Of a stretch of DNA of 14,738 nt, positions 1 through 8,506 are shown in pieces. Position 1 is the first letter of the stretch. Every line of letters starts with the position of its first letter. The notes below the pieces were generated by a model, which saw only the letters and a list, made by a program, of their open reading frames with translations, did not search any database and was not told the origin of the DNA. The translations under genes and the position numbers were made by a program. This DNA comes from Syntrophomonadaceae bacterium (GTDB lineage Bacteria; Bacillota; Dethiobacteria; DTU022), in NCBI GenBank assembly GCA_003558195.1, contig PWMM01000196.1:1-14738 (forward strand), in the 5' to 3' direction.

Positions 1-1
1 C

Positions 2-304
2 CCCCATGACAGAAGGGGCATGGGCGGCCAGCCACGGGTCGACCGCAACAACCCCGATCCGGAACTGAGAGACCGCCCCATGGTAGGGCTCACCTTCATC
101 AGGGATTTCCAGTACACGGGGGACAATTCCTGGGAGGGCGGCCGCATTTATAATCCTGACAACGGGAAATTGTACCGGGCAAACATCAGCCTTGCGGACG
201 AAGATCATCTTTTGCTTCGCGGTTACCTGGGAATATCCATCCTGGGGCGCACAGAAACCTGGGTCAGGTGGACAGGGGATTCCCATTCGGAGGCAAAGCT
301 CTAA
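2..304 (+). CDS. DUF2147 family protein, 5'-partial
   Basis: The reading frame is open to the left edge of the window, so this is the C-terminal part (about 100 residues) of a gene that starts outside; an in-frame ATG at 20 lies inside the domain and is unlikely to be the true start. The segment DRNNPDPELRDRP, followed by GLTF, WEGGRIYNPDNGKLYRA and LRGYLGISILGRTETW, is the characteristic C-terminal half of the DUF2147 family (small, usually secreted or periplasmic proteins of roughly 130-160 residues, function unknown). No signal peptide can be seen because the N-terminus is missing. The protein ends at TAA 302-304. It has no evident link to the CRISPR genes. Confidence 0.85.
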   Translation, partial: PHDRRGMGGQPRVDRNNPDPELRDRPMVGLTFIRDFQYTGDNSWEGGRIYNPDNGKLYRANISLADEDHLLLRGYLGISILGRTETWVRWTGDSHSEAKL

Positions 305-501
305 ATTTGTTGGAATTAGAAAGGCATTCCACAAGAATATTAAGGATACCCGTAAAGGTCTTTGGAAGGAAAGACGATTAGGAAAACAGGGTCTTCACCT
401 TGAGCCCGAAAAAGTGCCCCTTCCACTAGGGAACTTTTTCACTCTGCCCCTTATGCCTGTATACCTATTGGCTCCCGAACCAAAAAACCTTGAGGTTCCT
501 C
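305..501. other. Intergenic region before the WYL gene
   Basis: About 200 bases without a convincing gene. A frame running through it overlaps both neighbours, has no family resemblance and is not supported. The stretch 448-470 is AT-rich around TATACCTAT (461-469) and may include the promoter of the WYL gene, but no good -35 partner is visible. No terminator with a clear stem and T-run was found after the DUF2147 gene. Confidence 0.4.
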
Positions 502-1464
502 ATGAATCGGCTCCAACGCATCTATGCACTGCACTGGTTGTTCCGATCGCACAAGCTCCCCATTTCGAGGACTTATATCCAGCAAAAACTGGAGTGTTCA
601 GCTTCAACGGTCAAGCGCATCATCGCTGAAATGCGTGATTTCCTGGGAGCACCCATTGTCTACGAAAGGACAGCGGGCGGCTACAGGTACGCGGAGTTGT
701 CGCCAAACTTTGAGCTGCCGGGATTTTGGTTCAACGAATCCGAGCTTTCTGCGCTACTTTCAGCCATCCAATTTTTGGAATCTACCCAGCCGGGCTTGTT
801 GCAGCAGCCCTTACAGGGCATGTTGAAGCGCCTGCGCTTGTTGATACAAGATGCGGGCCTGAATATGGACGATCTCACAAGGCGCATTCTCCTCCACCCC
901 ATGCGCTCCCGGCCCGTGCGACCAGAGGTCTTTGAAGCTGTGGCCACCAGTTTAATGCGTGCCTGCAAGCTTCTCATCGTACATCAAAGCCCTCAAAAGC
1001 AGGCACCGGACCAACGGAGCGTCCATCCATTTCGCCTCCTCCGCTACAGGGATGCCTGGTATCTGATTTCCCATTGCGACAGGGCTGGGGAACGCCGCAC
1101 CTTCGCCCTGGATCGAATCCTCAAAGCTCAGCCTCTCAGCGAAACCGCCCAGCCTCCCGACAACACTGACCTGGACACTTTATTGCGCGAATCCTTTGGC
1201 ATATTTCTGGGCAGCCACAAGCATACGGCTGTCCTTCGTTTTAAAGGGTTGGCGGCCCAGTGGGTGGCCAATGAGATGTGGCATCCAGAGCAGGTGGGAA
1301 GCTGGCAAAATGAAGGTTACGAACTTCACCTTCCTTATGGTGATGAACGAGAGCTGGTGATGGAAATCCTCAAATATGGACCGGATATCGAAGTGGTGGC
1401 ACCCCAAGGCCTGTTTCAAGCGGTGAGAGAAAAAATTTTAGCCGCAGCAAAAAATTATGAATGA
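502..1464 (+). CDS. WYL-domain transcriptional regulator
   Basis: A 320-residue protein with a winged helix-turn-helix at about residues 1-62 (ISRTYIQQKLECSASTVKRII is the recognition region) and a WYL domain at about 140-225. The literal W-Y-L triplet is at 186-188 and the conserved R-x-F-x-L-D-R-I stretch at 199-206; a WCX-like C-terminal extension follows to the end. This is the usual length and architecture of the HTH-WYL (YafY/PafC-like) family, DNA-binding proteins that sense ligands, often nucleic acids or nucleotides. I chose ATG 502 because TGAGG at 491-495 forms a good Shine-Dalgarno six bases upstream; the frame also allows TTG at 490, but that codon overlaps the same motif. It lies 200 bases before csb1 on the same strand. 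WYL proteins are known as CRISPR-locus regulators in several systems (for example Synechocystis sll7009 and type VI-D WYL1), so a role in controlling this operon is a reasonable inference, not shown. Confidence 0.85.
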   Translation: MNRLQRIYALHWLFRSHKLPISRTYIQQKLECSASTVKRIIAEMRDFLGAPIVYERTAGGYRYAELSPNFELPGFWFNESELSALLSAIQFLESTQPGLLQQPLQGMLKRLRLLIQDAGLNMDDLTRRILLHPMRSRPVRPEVFEAVATSLMRACKLLIVHQSPQKQAPDQRSVHPFRLLRYRDAWYLISHCDRAGERRTFALDRILKAQPLSETAQPPDNTDLDTLLRESFGIFLGSHKHTAVLRFKGLAAQWVANEMWHPEQVGSWQNEGYELHLPYGDERELVMEILKYGPDIEVVAPQGLFQAVREKILAAAKNYE

Positions 1465-1488
1465 CAGGGTCAGTTTTTGAGCCTGGGG

Positions 1489-1540
1489 TTGTGATAAAGT
1501 GGATGTAAATTTGGCAAATTTTTCTGATGTTTGTGATCAA
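1489..1540. promoter_or_regulatory. Candidate operator in front of the cas operon
   Basis: TTGTGATAAA at 1489-1498 and TTGTGATCAA at 1531-1540 are direct repeats (9 of 10 identical) exactly 42 bases apart, about four helical turns. An inverted repeat AAATTTGGCAAATTT occupies 1507-1521, and its centre (1514) coincides with the midpoint of the two boxes. A shorter TTGTGA recurs at 1629-1634, near the csb1 start. The symmetry and placement between the WYL gene and csb1 suggest a protein-binding region controlling the operon. TTGGCA at 1511-1516 resembles a -35 element, but no matching -10 at 17 bases is convincing. Which protein binds, if any, is unknown. Confidence 0.4.
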
Positions 1541-1664
1541 TAACTTCAATGCAGGCAAGAAATTTCCACAATCATCAATGACGCTCGGGACAATTCATTC
1601 CCAGTATGAGTTGCCATATGAGGATTTGTTGTGAAGGTTATCTGTAAACCGAGGAGACAAATAT

Positions 1665-2921
1665 ATGGAAAGGTTGACACTAGAAATTCTGAAAAATGCC
1701 GTCAAAGGGACAGGAGCCGCCTTTCGTTGTATCACCGAGTATCAGCCTGCAGGAGGAATTGGTGACAAGGTGTTTCCTCCCACATACGAAGGGGGAAAAT
1801 ATGCAGTGGAAAAGCGAATGGTCAACGGACACCTAGTCTCCTGTGTGCTACTCGATTCTGTCCAGTCCCAGGCCAATCGTATGGAACAGGCGCTGCTGGA
1901 AGCTTGGCGAACCCGAGATTCAGGTGGGAAACCTAGAATTCAGATTCCAGTCATCTCCGTCTATTTTGACGATGATCGGCTGAAAAAAAAGTTCGTTGTA
2001 ACAAGCCTGGACGCTCCACACCGGGCTGCAGACGCCATTTTTCGTGACAGCACTTTTGAGGAAGAAGATGGCCGCAAGGTGATGTTTCGCAAATCATCAG
2101 TGGGCAAGATACTCGATTTTGCTGATGTCCGCAATGCTACCGAGCTGTTCGGACTGAACCCCACCGCCTTGATTTTTGGCATATGGGATTCAACAGGCCC
2201 CCGCGGGGGGCTGGGCACAAAGTTTCAAAGGGCTCTCGTCTCTGAAATCATCGGCTTCAATGCTGAAGTCGGTTGCAAAACATCCAGCCGGATCGATCCA
2301 GCACAAATCGTATTGGGCTCAGGCCCTCTTTTTGCTAGAAAAACTCAGGATACCCTCACTCCCGACTGGACCGTTGCCCCGGAAAAAGCGACCACAGAAA
2401 AAGGTCAACCGAAAAAACTCGGAAAGGATGGAAAACCCTCCGAAGCAAATCACGGCAATGTTACTCCTACAATTGCGGTAGGTGGATTCACCATCTCTCA
2501 TGCCCAACAAACGACAGTTCTTTCCTTATCCGCCTTGAGACGTTTGCGTTTTCCCTTAAACGGTGCTGCAGAATCTGATCCAGAAATAGATTGCGCAGGT
2601 CGCACGGCTTTGGCCGCGCTTGGCCTGACAGCCGCTACCCTTGCCCGGGAAGAAGGCGCAGACCTTCGCTCTCGGTGCCAATTGTATCCTACGGAAAAAT
2701 TCGTTTGGGAACTGCTCGACATCCCCGGCGAACCCCCAAAACAATTTGAACTCAATGGTGCAGAAGTGGTGTTGCTCCTTCGGAAGGCTGTTGAAGAAGC
2801 CAAAGAAAAAAAGCTTCCATGGAAGGACGAGATTCACTTGTCTCCATCCGGTGAACTGAATGAACTCGTCGCTAAAAGTCAAGACATCATCGCAAAGCAG
2901 GCAATCGAAGGGGGGGAGTGA
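1665..2921 (+). CDS. csb1: Type I-G Cas7 (Csb1, GSU0053 family)
   Basis: A 418-residue Cas7-type RAMP protein that should form the backbone of the type I-G crRNA complex by polymerising along the spacer part of the crRNA. Family hallmarks are visible: DKVFPPTYEGGKYAVEKR at about 34-51, VLLDSVQSQANRMEQALLE at 61-79, and the long signature beginning LFGLNPTALIFGIWDSTGP near residue 160 and continuing GGLGTKFQRALVSEIIG, which is typical of the GSU0053/Csb1 family. A Lys/Glu-rich insertion (about 245-265) precedes the C-terminal segment. ATG 1665 is preceded by a strong Shine-Dalgarno, GAGGAG at 1651-1656. It is the first gene of the cas operon; its TGA overlaps the ATG of csb2 by one base. Length and motifs are normal for the family and no defect is visible. 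Confidence 0.95.
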   Translation: MERLTLEILKNAVKGTGAAFRCITEYQPAGGIGDKVFPPTYEGGKYAVEKRMVNGHLVSCVLLDSVQSQANRMEQALLEAWRTRDSGGKPRIQIPVISVYFDDDRLKKKFVVTSLDAPHRAADAIFRDSTFEEEDGRKVMFRKSSVGKILDFADVRNATELFGLNPTALIFGIWDSTGPRGGLGTKFQRALVSEIIGFNAEVGCKTSSRIDPAQIVLGSGPLFARKTQDTLTPDWTVAPEKATTEKGQPKKLGKDGKPSEANHGNVTPTIAVGGFTISHAQQTTVLSLSALRRLRFPLNGAAESDPEIDCAGRTALAALGLTAATLAREEGADLRSRCQLYPTEKFVWELLDIPGEPPKQFELNGAEVVLLLRKAVEEAKEKKLPWKDEIHLSPSGELNELVAKSQDIIAKQAIEGGE

Positions 2922-4519
2922 TGTTCGGCATCGGCATTCGCTACCTCATGGGGTGGGCAATGGCCGCAATGGATGGTGAGAACAAAGAGCGGGCGGAATG
3001 GCCGCCACATCCGGACCGAGTGTTCATGGCTCTTGCTGCTGCCTGGTTTGAAACAGGCAAAGACGAGTCGGAGGGTGCCGCTTTACGGTGGCTTGAAAAA
3101 CTCTCCCCGCCCCAAATACTTGCTACAGGCATGGAAGCACGCACATCAACGACCAGCTATGTGCCCGTGAACGATACAAAAACCTACACAGCCAAAAAGG
3201 TGGATGAAATTTGCTCAGACTCCAAATCGCCAATGTCCAAATTCAAAGAGGCCGGACTTTCCCTCCTGCCGGAATATCGCTCACGACAACCTCGCTCATT
3301 TCCAGTCGCAGTACCTCATGATCCAGTGGTTCACTTGATATGGGAAAATGAAATCCCCCTCGATCATCGCGAAGGCCTAGCCTCTCTTTGCAATAAAGCC
3401 GTCTCCATAGGTCATCCAGCTTCGGTTGTGCAGATGTGGTTTTCTGATAACCCGCCCAAAGCAAACTTGGCTCCCACTACAGGAGTTTCCCTGCACCGTT
3501 TGCGCACCTTTGGCCCAGGACGTTTGCAGTACCTGGAAGATCGTTGCAACCGTGAAACTGTCATTGAATTTTTGGATCGAGCGGAGCAAATCAAAAACGC
3601 CAAAGGGAAAGAAAAGAGAAAACTGCAAGACATCCAGGCCAAACGCTTTCCGGGTTCACCGCCGGTTTCCCTTCGCCCCGAACCGGGACTTTGGCAAGGG
3701 TACGACCGCCCTCCCAATCAGGAATACAAGGCGGCTCCAGGCAGTCTTTTTGACCCCAGGCTTGTCATTCTCTCCATTTCAGGCAAAAAACTTTCCCTTT
3801 CCAGCACTCTCAAGCTGACCGAAGCACTGCGAGGTGCCCTACTTGCCCACTGTCCACCTCCATTGCCGGAATGGCTCACAGGGCATGCATTTAACGGAGC
3901 CCGCAGCAGCATTCCTCATCTCTCTATCATTCCGCTGCCCTTCGCCGGCAGCAATCATGCAGATGGGCGTCTCATGGGCGCAGCCTTGGTTCTCCCAAGA
4001 AATCTCGACCCTGCAGAAACCGAGAGGATCCTGGCGCCATGGCTTTGGGAGGAGGGTACCGGTAAGGTCCGCAACCACAGACTCTTTGTCGGACACTGGC
4101 TGGAATGCCATGCTTCACTGGAAACCAGGGAAACTCCCCCTTTAAATCTAAAAACGGAGACGTGGACATCACCCGCCCATCATTGGGCTACAGTAACTCC
4201 TATAGTTCTGGATCGGCATTTCGATGGCCCCAAAAAATGGGAATTGGCCGCCGAGGCTGTCAAGGACAGCTGCGAAAGAATAGGCTTGCCTCGCCCATCT
4301 TACTTAATTCTGCATCCAGTTTCCATGGTCCAGGGAGTACCTCGAAGCAATGAATTTCCGTGGATTTTTCGAAAGAAAGACAATGGACGAATGCATCATT
4401 CACATGCAGTCATCATTTTCGATCAGGAAGTCCAGGGCCCTGTCATTTTGGGAGCGGGGCGCTTTCGTGGATATGGCCTGTGCCGCCCACTGATACAAGG
4501 AGGGGAGGTACATGGTTAA
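2921..4519 (+). CDS. csb2: Type I-G Cas5-Cas6 fusion (Csb2, GSU0054 family)
   Basis: A 532-residue Csb2 protein combining a Cas5-like N-terminal half with a Cas6-like C-terminal half. It opens with MFGIGIRYLMGWAMA and EWPPHPDRVFMALAAAWFETG, standard for this family. At the C-terminus, HHSH (492-495) precedes a glycine-rich loop GAGRFRGYG (511-519), the typical Cas6/RAMP RNA-binding loop; one of these histidines is a plausible catalytic residue for cutting the repeat. No separate cas6 exists in the window, so this protein should both mature the crRNA and cap its 5' handle in the complex. ATG 2921 overlaps the csb1 stop (TGATG); GTG at 2918 is the alternative start and would add one residue. 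A G-rich run at 2911-2916 with AAG before it serves as ribosome binding site. The last eight bases overlap cas3. Confidence 0.93.
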   Translation: MFGIGIRYLMGWAMAAMDGENKERAEWPPHPDRVFMALAAAWFETGKDESEGAALRWLEKLSPPQILATGMEARTSTTSYVPVNDTKTYTAKKVDEICSDSKSPMSKFKEAGLSLLPEYRSRQPRSFPVAVPHDPVVHLIWENEIPLDHREGLASLCNKAVSIGHPASVVQMWFSDNPPKANLAPTTGVSLHRLRTFGPGRLQYLEDRCNRETVIEFLDRAEQIKNAKGKEKRKLQDIQAKRFPGSPPVSLRPEPGLWQGYDRPPNQEYKAAPGSLFDPRLVILSISGKKLSLSSTLKLTEALRGALLAHCPPPLPEWLTGHAFNGARSSIPHLSIIPLPFAGSNHADGRLMGAALVLPRNLDPAETERILAPWLWEEGTGKVRNHRLFVGHWLECHASLETRETPPLNLKTETWTSPAHHWATVTPIVLDRHFDGPKKWELAAEAVKDSCERIGLPRPSYLILHPVSMVQGVPRSNEFPWIFRKKDNGRMHHSHAVIIFDQEVQGPVILGAGRFRGYGLCRPLIQGGEVHG

Positions 4520-7481
4520 TTTAGATGTCCAAGGATTTTGTGATTTCTTCCATGAGCTATGGGGGAATCCGCCCTTTGCCTGGCAGCGTGAACTGGCGCA
4601 ACAGCTTCTCGAGAACGAGGCATCCTGGCCCAAGGCCATCGCTCTCCCCACATCTGCAGGAAAGACGGCTTGCCTGGACATTGCAGTCTACAATCTGGCT
4701 TCACAGGCTGACCGTATTGCTGCAGATGTGTCAATAACCGCACCTCGTAGAATCTTTTTTGTAGTGGATCGACGTGTGATCGTGGATGAGGCTTTTGACA
4801 GAGCATCCAGACTCTCCACACAACTAAGCACAGCAACAAAGGGGATTATCAAGGTCGTCGCTGATAAACTGAGAAAACTTGCCGGAAATCAACTTCCTTT
4901 GGCCTGCTTCCAGCTTCGAGGGGGCATGTATCGTTCCGATGCCTGGGCGAAGAGTCCTGTTCAGCCGATCATTGTGGCCAGCACCGTAGACCAGATTGGC
5001 TCACGGCTTTTGTTCAGAGCTTACGGTCGGTCTTCCAAGGCTTGGCCGATACAGGCAGGTCTCGCTGCCAACGACAGTCTGATATTGCTCGATGAGGCCC
5101 ACTGCTCACAGCCATTCATGGAAACCTTGCAGGCAATTGGAAAATATCGCAATTGGGCAACAAACCCACTTTCAATCCCCTTTCAAGCAGTTGTCATGAG
5201 CGCCACACCACCCTCGAGCATCACGGACATACTCATTGACACATCTGGTGAGTCCCAGAATCCTGAGCACCCTTTGGGAAAACGGCAGTTGGCATCAAAA
5301 CCGGCAACCCTCCACATAGCAGAAAAAGCAAAAGGCAAAGCTGCAGATGCTGAAATGGCAAAATCTATGGCTGAGCAGGCGGAATTGCTTATCAAAAGAT
5401 GGCATGAAAACCATGCACAACCGTTTGATACTAACAAGACCTCCGGCGAGGCTCCAAACGCCCCAGCTTTGGTGGTTTTCTGCAATCGTGTCGCCACTGC
5501 TCGCGCCGCACACGCTATACTATCAAAAAAGCATGGCAACCGTGCCGTACTGCTAACCGGCAGAATGAGACCAATTGATAAAGACACAACAACGAAAGGC
5601 CCACTTGCTGTTCTTTCAGCAAACACCTCTGTTGGAAGGTCGCTTGTAGAACCAGTTTACGTCATCGCCACCCAAACACTCGAGGTGGGGGCCAATTTGG
5701 ACTTCGACCTGCTGGTCACAGAATGCGCGAGCCTGGATGCCCTGCGCCAGCGTTTCGGCAGGCTAAACCGCATGGGGCGCTCAATCAAAGCAATGGGCAG
5801 CATATTGATTCGGCAAGACCAAATGGAAAAAAGTGAGGAAGATCCTGTTTATGCCGAGGCATTGTCCAATACATGGAAGTGGTTGGTTGATAGTATAAAA
5901 GATGATGACTCCATCGATATGGGCATAGCCGCCCTGAACCGTCTCATTCAGGATATAAATATTGACGGCCTGAACTCACCAGCAACCCATGCACCCATCC
6001 TCTTACCGGCTCATGTGGATGCATTGGCTCAGACCGAACCCGAGCCCTGTACCCTTCCCGAAATCGCCTTGTTTTTGCATGGCCCTCGCAGCAGTCCTGC
6101 TGATGTCCAAGTTTGCTGGAGAGCAGACCTGACTGGCACAGACGAAGTTCGGTTGCAGGATGCGGTGATCCTTTGCCCACCTGCTGCACCGGAATGCCTT
6201 TCCGTTCCATTCAACCAGATGAGACGTTGGCTGGCGGGGGAAACACTCGACCAAGGTGTTGATGTTGAAGGGATCGAAGCAATTGGAGAGCCTAGTGAAG
6301 ATTCTACCGCCGCACGGCGTGTAGTCCGATGGCGTGGACGCAACGATGTGCAGACGATCCAATCTCCATCACAATTGCGACCTGGAGATGTCGTAGTGAT
6401 TCCCGCAGATTTACAGGGGTGGGAAACCCTTGCAACACTGGGAAGCAGTACACCAACGCCAGACTGGGGAGACCGAGCCTATGCGCTGGCAAGGGATAAG
6501 GCAATTTTACGCTTACATATGGCGGTACTTGATCAATATCCGCCCGGTGAAGTCCTTGAGCCCCTTCGTCATTACGCTGAATATGGGCCGCATATCTGGG
6601 CGGATGACCCGGATATTTTATATGATGAATTGAAGGCATGTCTTGCCGCAATTGCCGATAACCCAGCCATACCTCCAGAACTCGACTGGATTAAAACTTC
6701 TGCCGCCGGACTTTTACCCGGATTCAATGTCATACTGAGCCCGACCGGAGGCTTGACGCTGCTGGGACGACAGCGCCTCAACCTTTTTGCAACCGAAGCG
6801 GACGATTTTAGTGATGAAGACGATTCAACGGCATCTAGCACCACCTGGTCTTTGCTCGATGAGCACCTGACCGGCACTGCCAAGCTCGCGGCATGGTTCG
6901 CACACAAATGCGGTCTGGATAATAATTTATCCTCAATTGTCGAAAATGCTGCCCTGTACCATGACTTAGGAAAAGCTGATCCACGTTTTCAAGCCTGGCT
7001 TCACAACGGAAACCCCTGGATACGGGGACCATTGCTTGCAAAATCCCAAAACATGCCTCAGGGGCGAAAAGAAAGCGAATCAGCGCGCAAACGGGCCGGG
7101 TATCCTCGAGGAGGTCGACATGAACTTCTTTCTGTGCGCCTGTTGGAAAGCAATCCGATCTCTCTGCCCCGTGAAGAACTCGCCAGGGACTTGCTTTTAC
7201 ATCTTATAGCCAGCCATCATGGCCATTGTCGACCATTTGCTCCCATAGTCGACGACGAAAAAGCAACACATGTTTTGTTGGGTTTCCGAAACCTGGAATA
7301 CGCAGCTTCAAGCAAAACTGAGCTGCATCGGCTCGACTCGGGAATTCCAGAGCGATTTTGGCGACTGAATCGACACTTTGGTTGGTGGGGTTTGGCTTAT
7401 TTGGAGGCCATGGTTCGACTTTCAGACCACCGGAGGAGCGAAGTAGAGGAGTATACACAACGTGGAAGCAAAAATGTCTGA
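4512..7481 (+). CDS. cas3: Type I-G Cas3 helicase-nuclease, HD domain at C-terminus
   Basis: A 989-residue Cas3 that unwinds and degrades DNA recognised by the crRNA complex. The helicase comes first: motif I PTSAGKT (46-52), motif II DEAH (194-197), motif III SAT (230-232), motif V ATQTLEVGANLDFD (386-399) and motif VI QRFGRLNRMGR (413-423). A middle region of about 330 residues ends in an acidic linker rich in Asp/Glu (about 761-775). Then comes an HD phosphohydrolase domain: H785, H817-D818 in YHDLGK, and a histidine cluster HLIASHHGH (897-905). This order is the reverse of most Cas3 proteins, which carry HD first, and agrees with the I-G/I-U family (GSU0051 type). All catalytic motifs look intact. 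GGGGAGG at 4502-4508 precedes ATG 4512, and the gene overlaps csb2 by eight bases, implying translational coupling. Confidence 0.95.
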   Translation: MVNLDVQGFCDFFHELWGNPPFAWQRELAQQLLENEASWPKAIALPTSAGKTACLDIAVYNLASQADRIAADVSITAPRRIFFVVDRRVIVDEAFDRASRLSTQLSTATKGIIKVVADKLRKLAGNQLPLACFQLRGGMYRSDAWAKSPVQPIIVASTVDQIGSRLLFRAYGRSSKAWPIQAGLAANDSLILLDEAHCSQPFMETLQAIGKYRNWATNPLSIPFQAVVMSATPPSSITDILIDTSGESQNPEHPLGKRQLASKPATLHIAEKAKGKAADAEMAKSMAEQAELLIKRWHENHAQPFDTNKTSGEAPNAPALVVFCNRVATARAAHAILSKKHGNRAVLLTGRMRPIDKDTTTKGPLAVLSANTSVGRSLVEPVYVIATQTLEVGANLDFDLLVTECASLDALRQRFGRLNRMGRSIKAMGSILIRQDQMEKSEEDPVYAEALSNTWKWLVDSIKDDDSIDMGIAALNRLIQDINIDGLNSPATHAPILLPAHVDALAQTEPEPCTLPEIALFLHGPRSSPADVQVCWRADLTGTDEVRLQDAVILCPPAAPECLSVPFNQMRRWLAGETLDQGVDVEGIEAIGEPSEDSTAARRVVRWRGRNDVQTIQSPSQLRPGDVVVIPADLQGWETLATLGSSTPTPDWGDRAYALARDKAILRLHMAVLDQYPPGEVLEPLRHYAEYGPHIWADDPDILYDELKACLAAIADNPAIPPELDWIKTSAAGLLPGFNVILSPTGGLTLLGRQRLNLFATEADDFSDEDDSTASSTTWSLLDEHLTGTAKLAAWFAHKCGLDNNLSSIVENAALYHDLGKADPRFQAWLHNGNPWIRGPLLAKSQNMPQGRKESESARKRAGYPRGGRHELLSVRLLESNPISLPREELARDLLLHLIASHHGHCRPFAPIVDDEKATHVLLGFRNLEYAASSKTELHRLDSGIPERFWRLNRHFGWWGLAYLEAMVRLSDHRRSEVEEYTQRGSKNV

Positions 7482-8394
7482 ATTTTCTTTAACAGGCTTG
7501 AACGGGTGCAATCCCCTGGGATATCTCGCGGCCCTTGGAACACTTCGTGTGACCACCATGATGTACCCAGAACTGAAGGTTCGCATGCGCTGGCAAAGCA
7601 TTGGAGGCTGGCGGCCCTCTCTTCTAATAGCCAAAGAACTGGACGTTAATCAATGGATTACCGGATTGGACTCCTTTTTACGCCGCCCCGATGGTGACTA
7701 TGCCTTCACTATCGCTAAAGACTTGAGCATACCCTGTCCTGTCTTCAGAGAGCACGTCCTTGCCTGCTGTAGTGATTCCAAAAACCAAGATCGAACTTAT
7801 GCGGACTTTATGGCAGCATTTGGCAGCGAGATTGTCGAATCTGTAGTCAATGGAAAAAAAACAGGAAACATTGCGGACACAGCATTTCGCACCATGGGCG
7901 GTGCGGGCCATCAACATTTTTTAGGCTCCATGTACGAGCTGACCCAAAACACAGACGCAACCCATTTAAGGACCGCTTTGCTGCAAAATTGGAAATATGA
8001 TGATCCCAGACCCAGCCTGCGTTGGGATCCATTCGATGACAGACGTTATGCACAAAGATGGACAGATCCTTCAAAAGACCCTTCAAAAACGGTACGAGGT
8101 GCCAACCGTCTCGCTATTGAGGCTTTACCTCTCTTTCCAACAGCTCCGAATGGTACTCGACTTGAGACAACCGGGTTCACACAAGGACGGGGCCAGAATG
8201 TGATTTGGACCTGGCCTATCTGGGAAAATCCGATCGACGTCGACATACTTAGGTCTTTGCTGGCGCTGAAGGAATTGCAGAATATCGTTGTCGATCGAGA
8301 ATATCTGTACAAGATGGGGATTGTTGAAGTGTATCGGTCCAGGCGCATAACTAATGGAAAGTACAGAAACTTTTCAATAGCCTTTCCCGCTTGA
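7474..8394 (+). CDS. Candidate type I-G large subunit Cas8g (Cas3-extension / Csb3-Csx17-like)
   Basis: A 306-residue protein between cas3 and the adaptation genes, where type I-G loci carry their subtype-specific large-subunit gene. The N-terminus LTGLNGCNPLGYLAALGTLR matches the motif that opens the Csx17/Csb3/'Cas3-extension' group of I-U/I-G proteins, and SLRWDPFDDRRYAQRW followed later by NRLAIEALPLFPTAP are further conserved blocks of that group. By position and family it should contribute target/PAM recognition in the complex, but this is inferred. It is short for a Cas8, and no other large or small subunit gene is present. ATG 7474 overlaps the cas3 end by eight bases, exactly as cas3 overlaps csb2; GTG at 7462 (with AGAGGAG at 7445-7451) is an alternative. 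Which of the family names applies cannot be settled by eye. Confidence 0.75.
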   Translation: MSEFSLTGLNGCNPLGYLAALGTLRVTTMMYPELKVRMRWQSIGGWRPSLLIAKELDVNQWITGLDSFLRRPDGDYAFTIAKDLSIPCPVFREHVLACCSDSKNQDRTYADFMAAFGSEIVESVVNGKKTGNIADTAFRTMGGAGHQHFLGSMYELTQNTDATHLRTALLQNWKYDDPRPSLRWDPFDDRRYAQRWTDPSKDPSKTVRGANRLAIEALPLFPTAPNGTRLETTGFTQGRGQNVIWTWPIWENPIDVDILRSLLALKELQNIVVDREYLYKMGIVEVYRSRRITNGKYRNFSIAFPA

Positions 8395-8506
8395 CTCATG
8401 ATGATCTGAAAAGAAAGTCTCAACACTTAAGGCAGCTAAAACATACTGTATCAAGGAGATGGGGCTTTTGTCCCGCCAACCGCTCCCTCAGCCCCGAGAT
8501 GTCACC

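Noticed and set aside
192..629. Forward frame of 145 codons between the DUF2147 and WYL genes
   Set aside because: It overlaps the coding ends of both neighbours in another frame and has no recognisable family or ribosome binding site.
1535..1550. IHF-like site around GATCAATAACTTC
   Set aside because: It misses the consensus at both end positions; too weak to report as a site.
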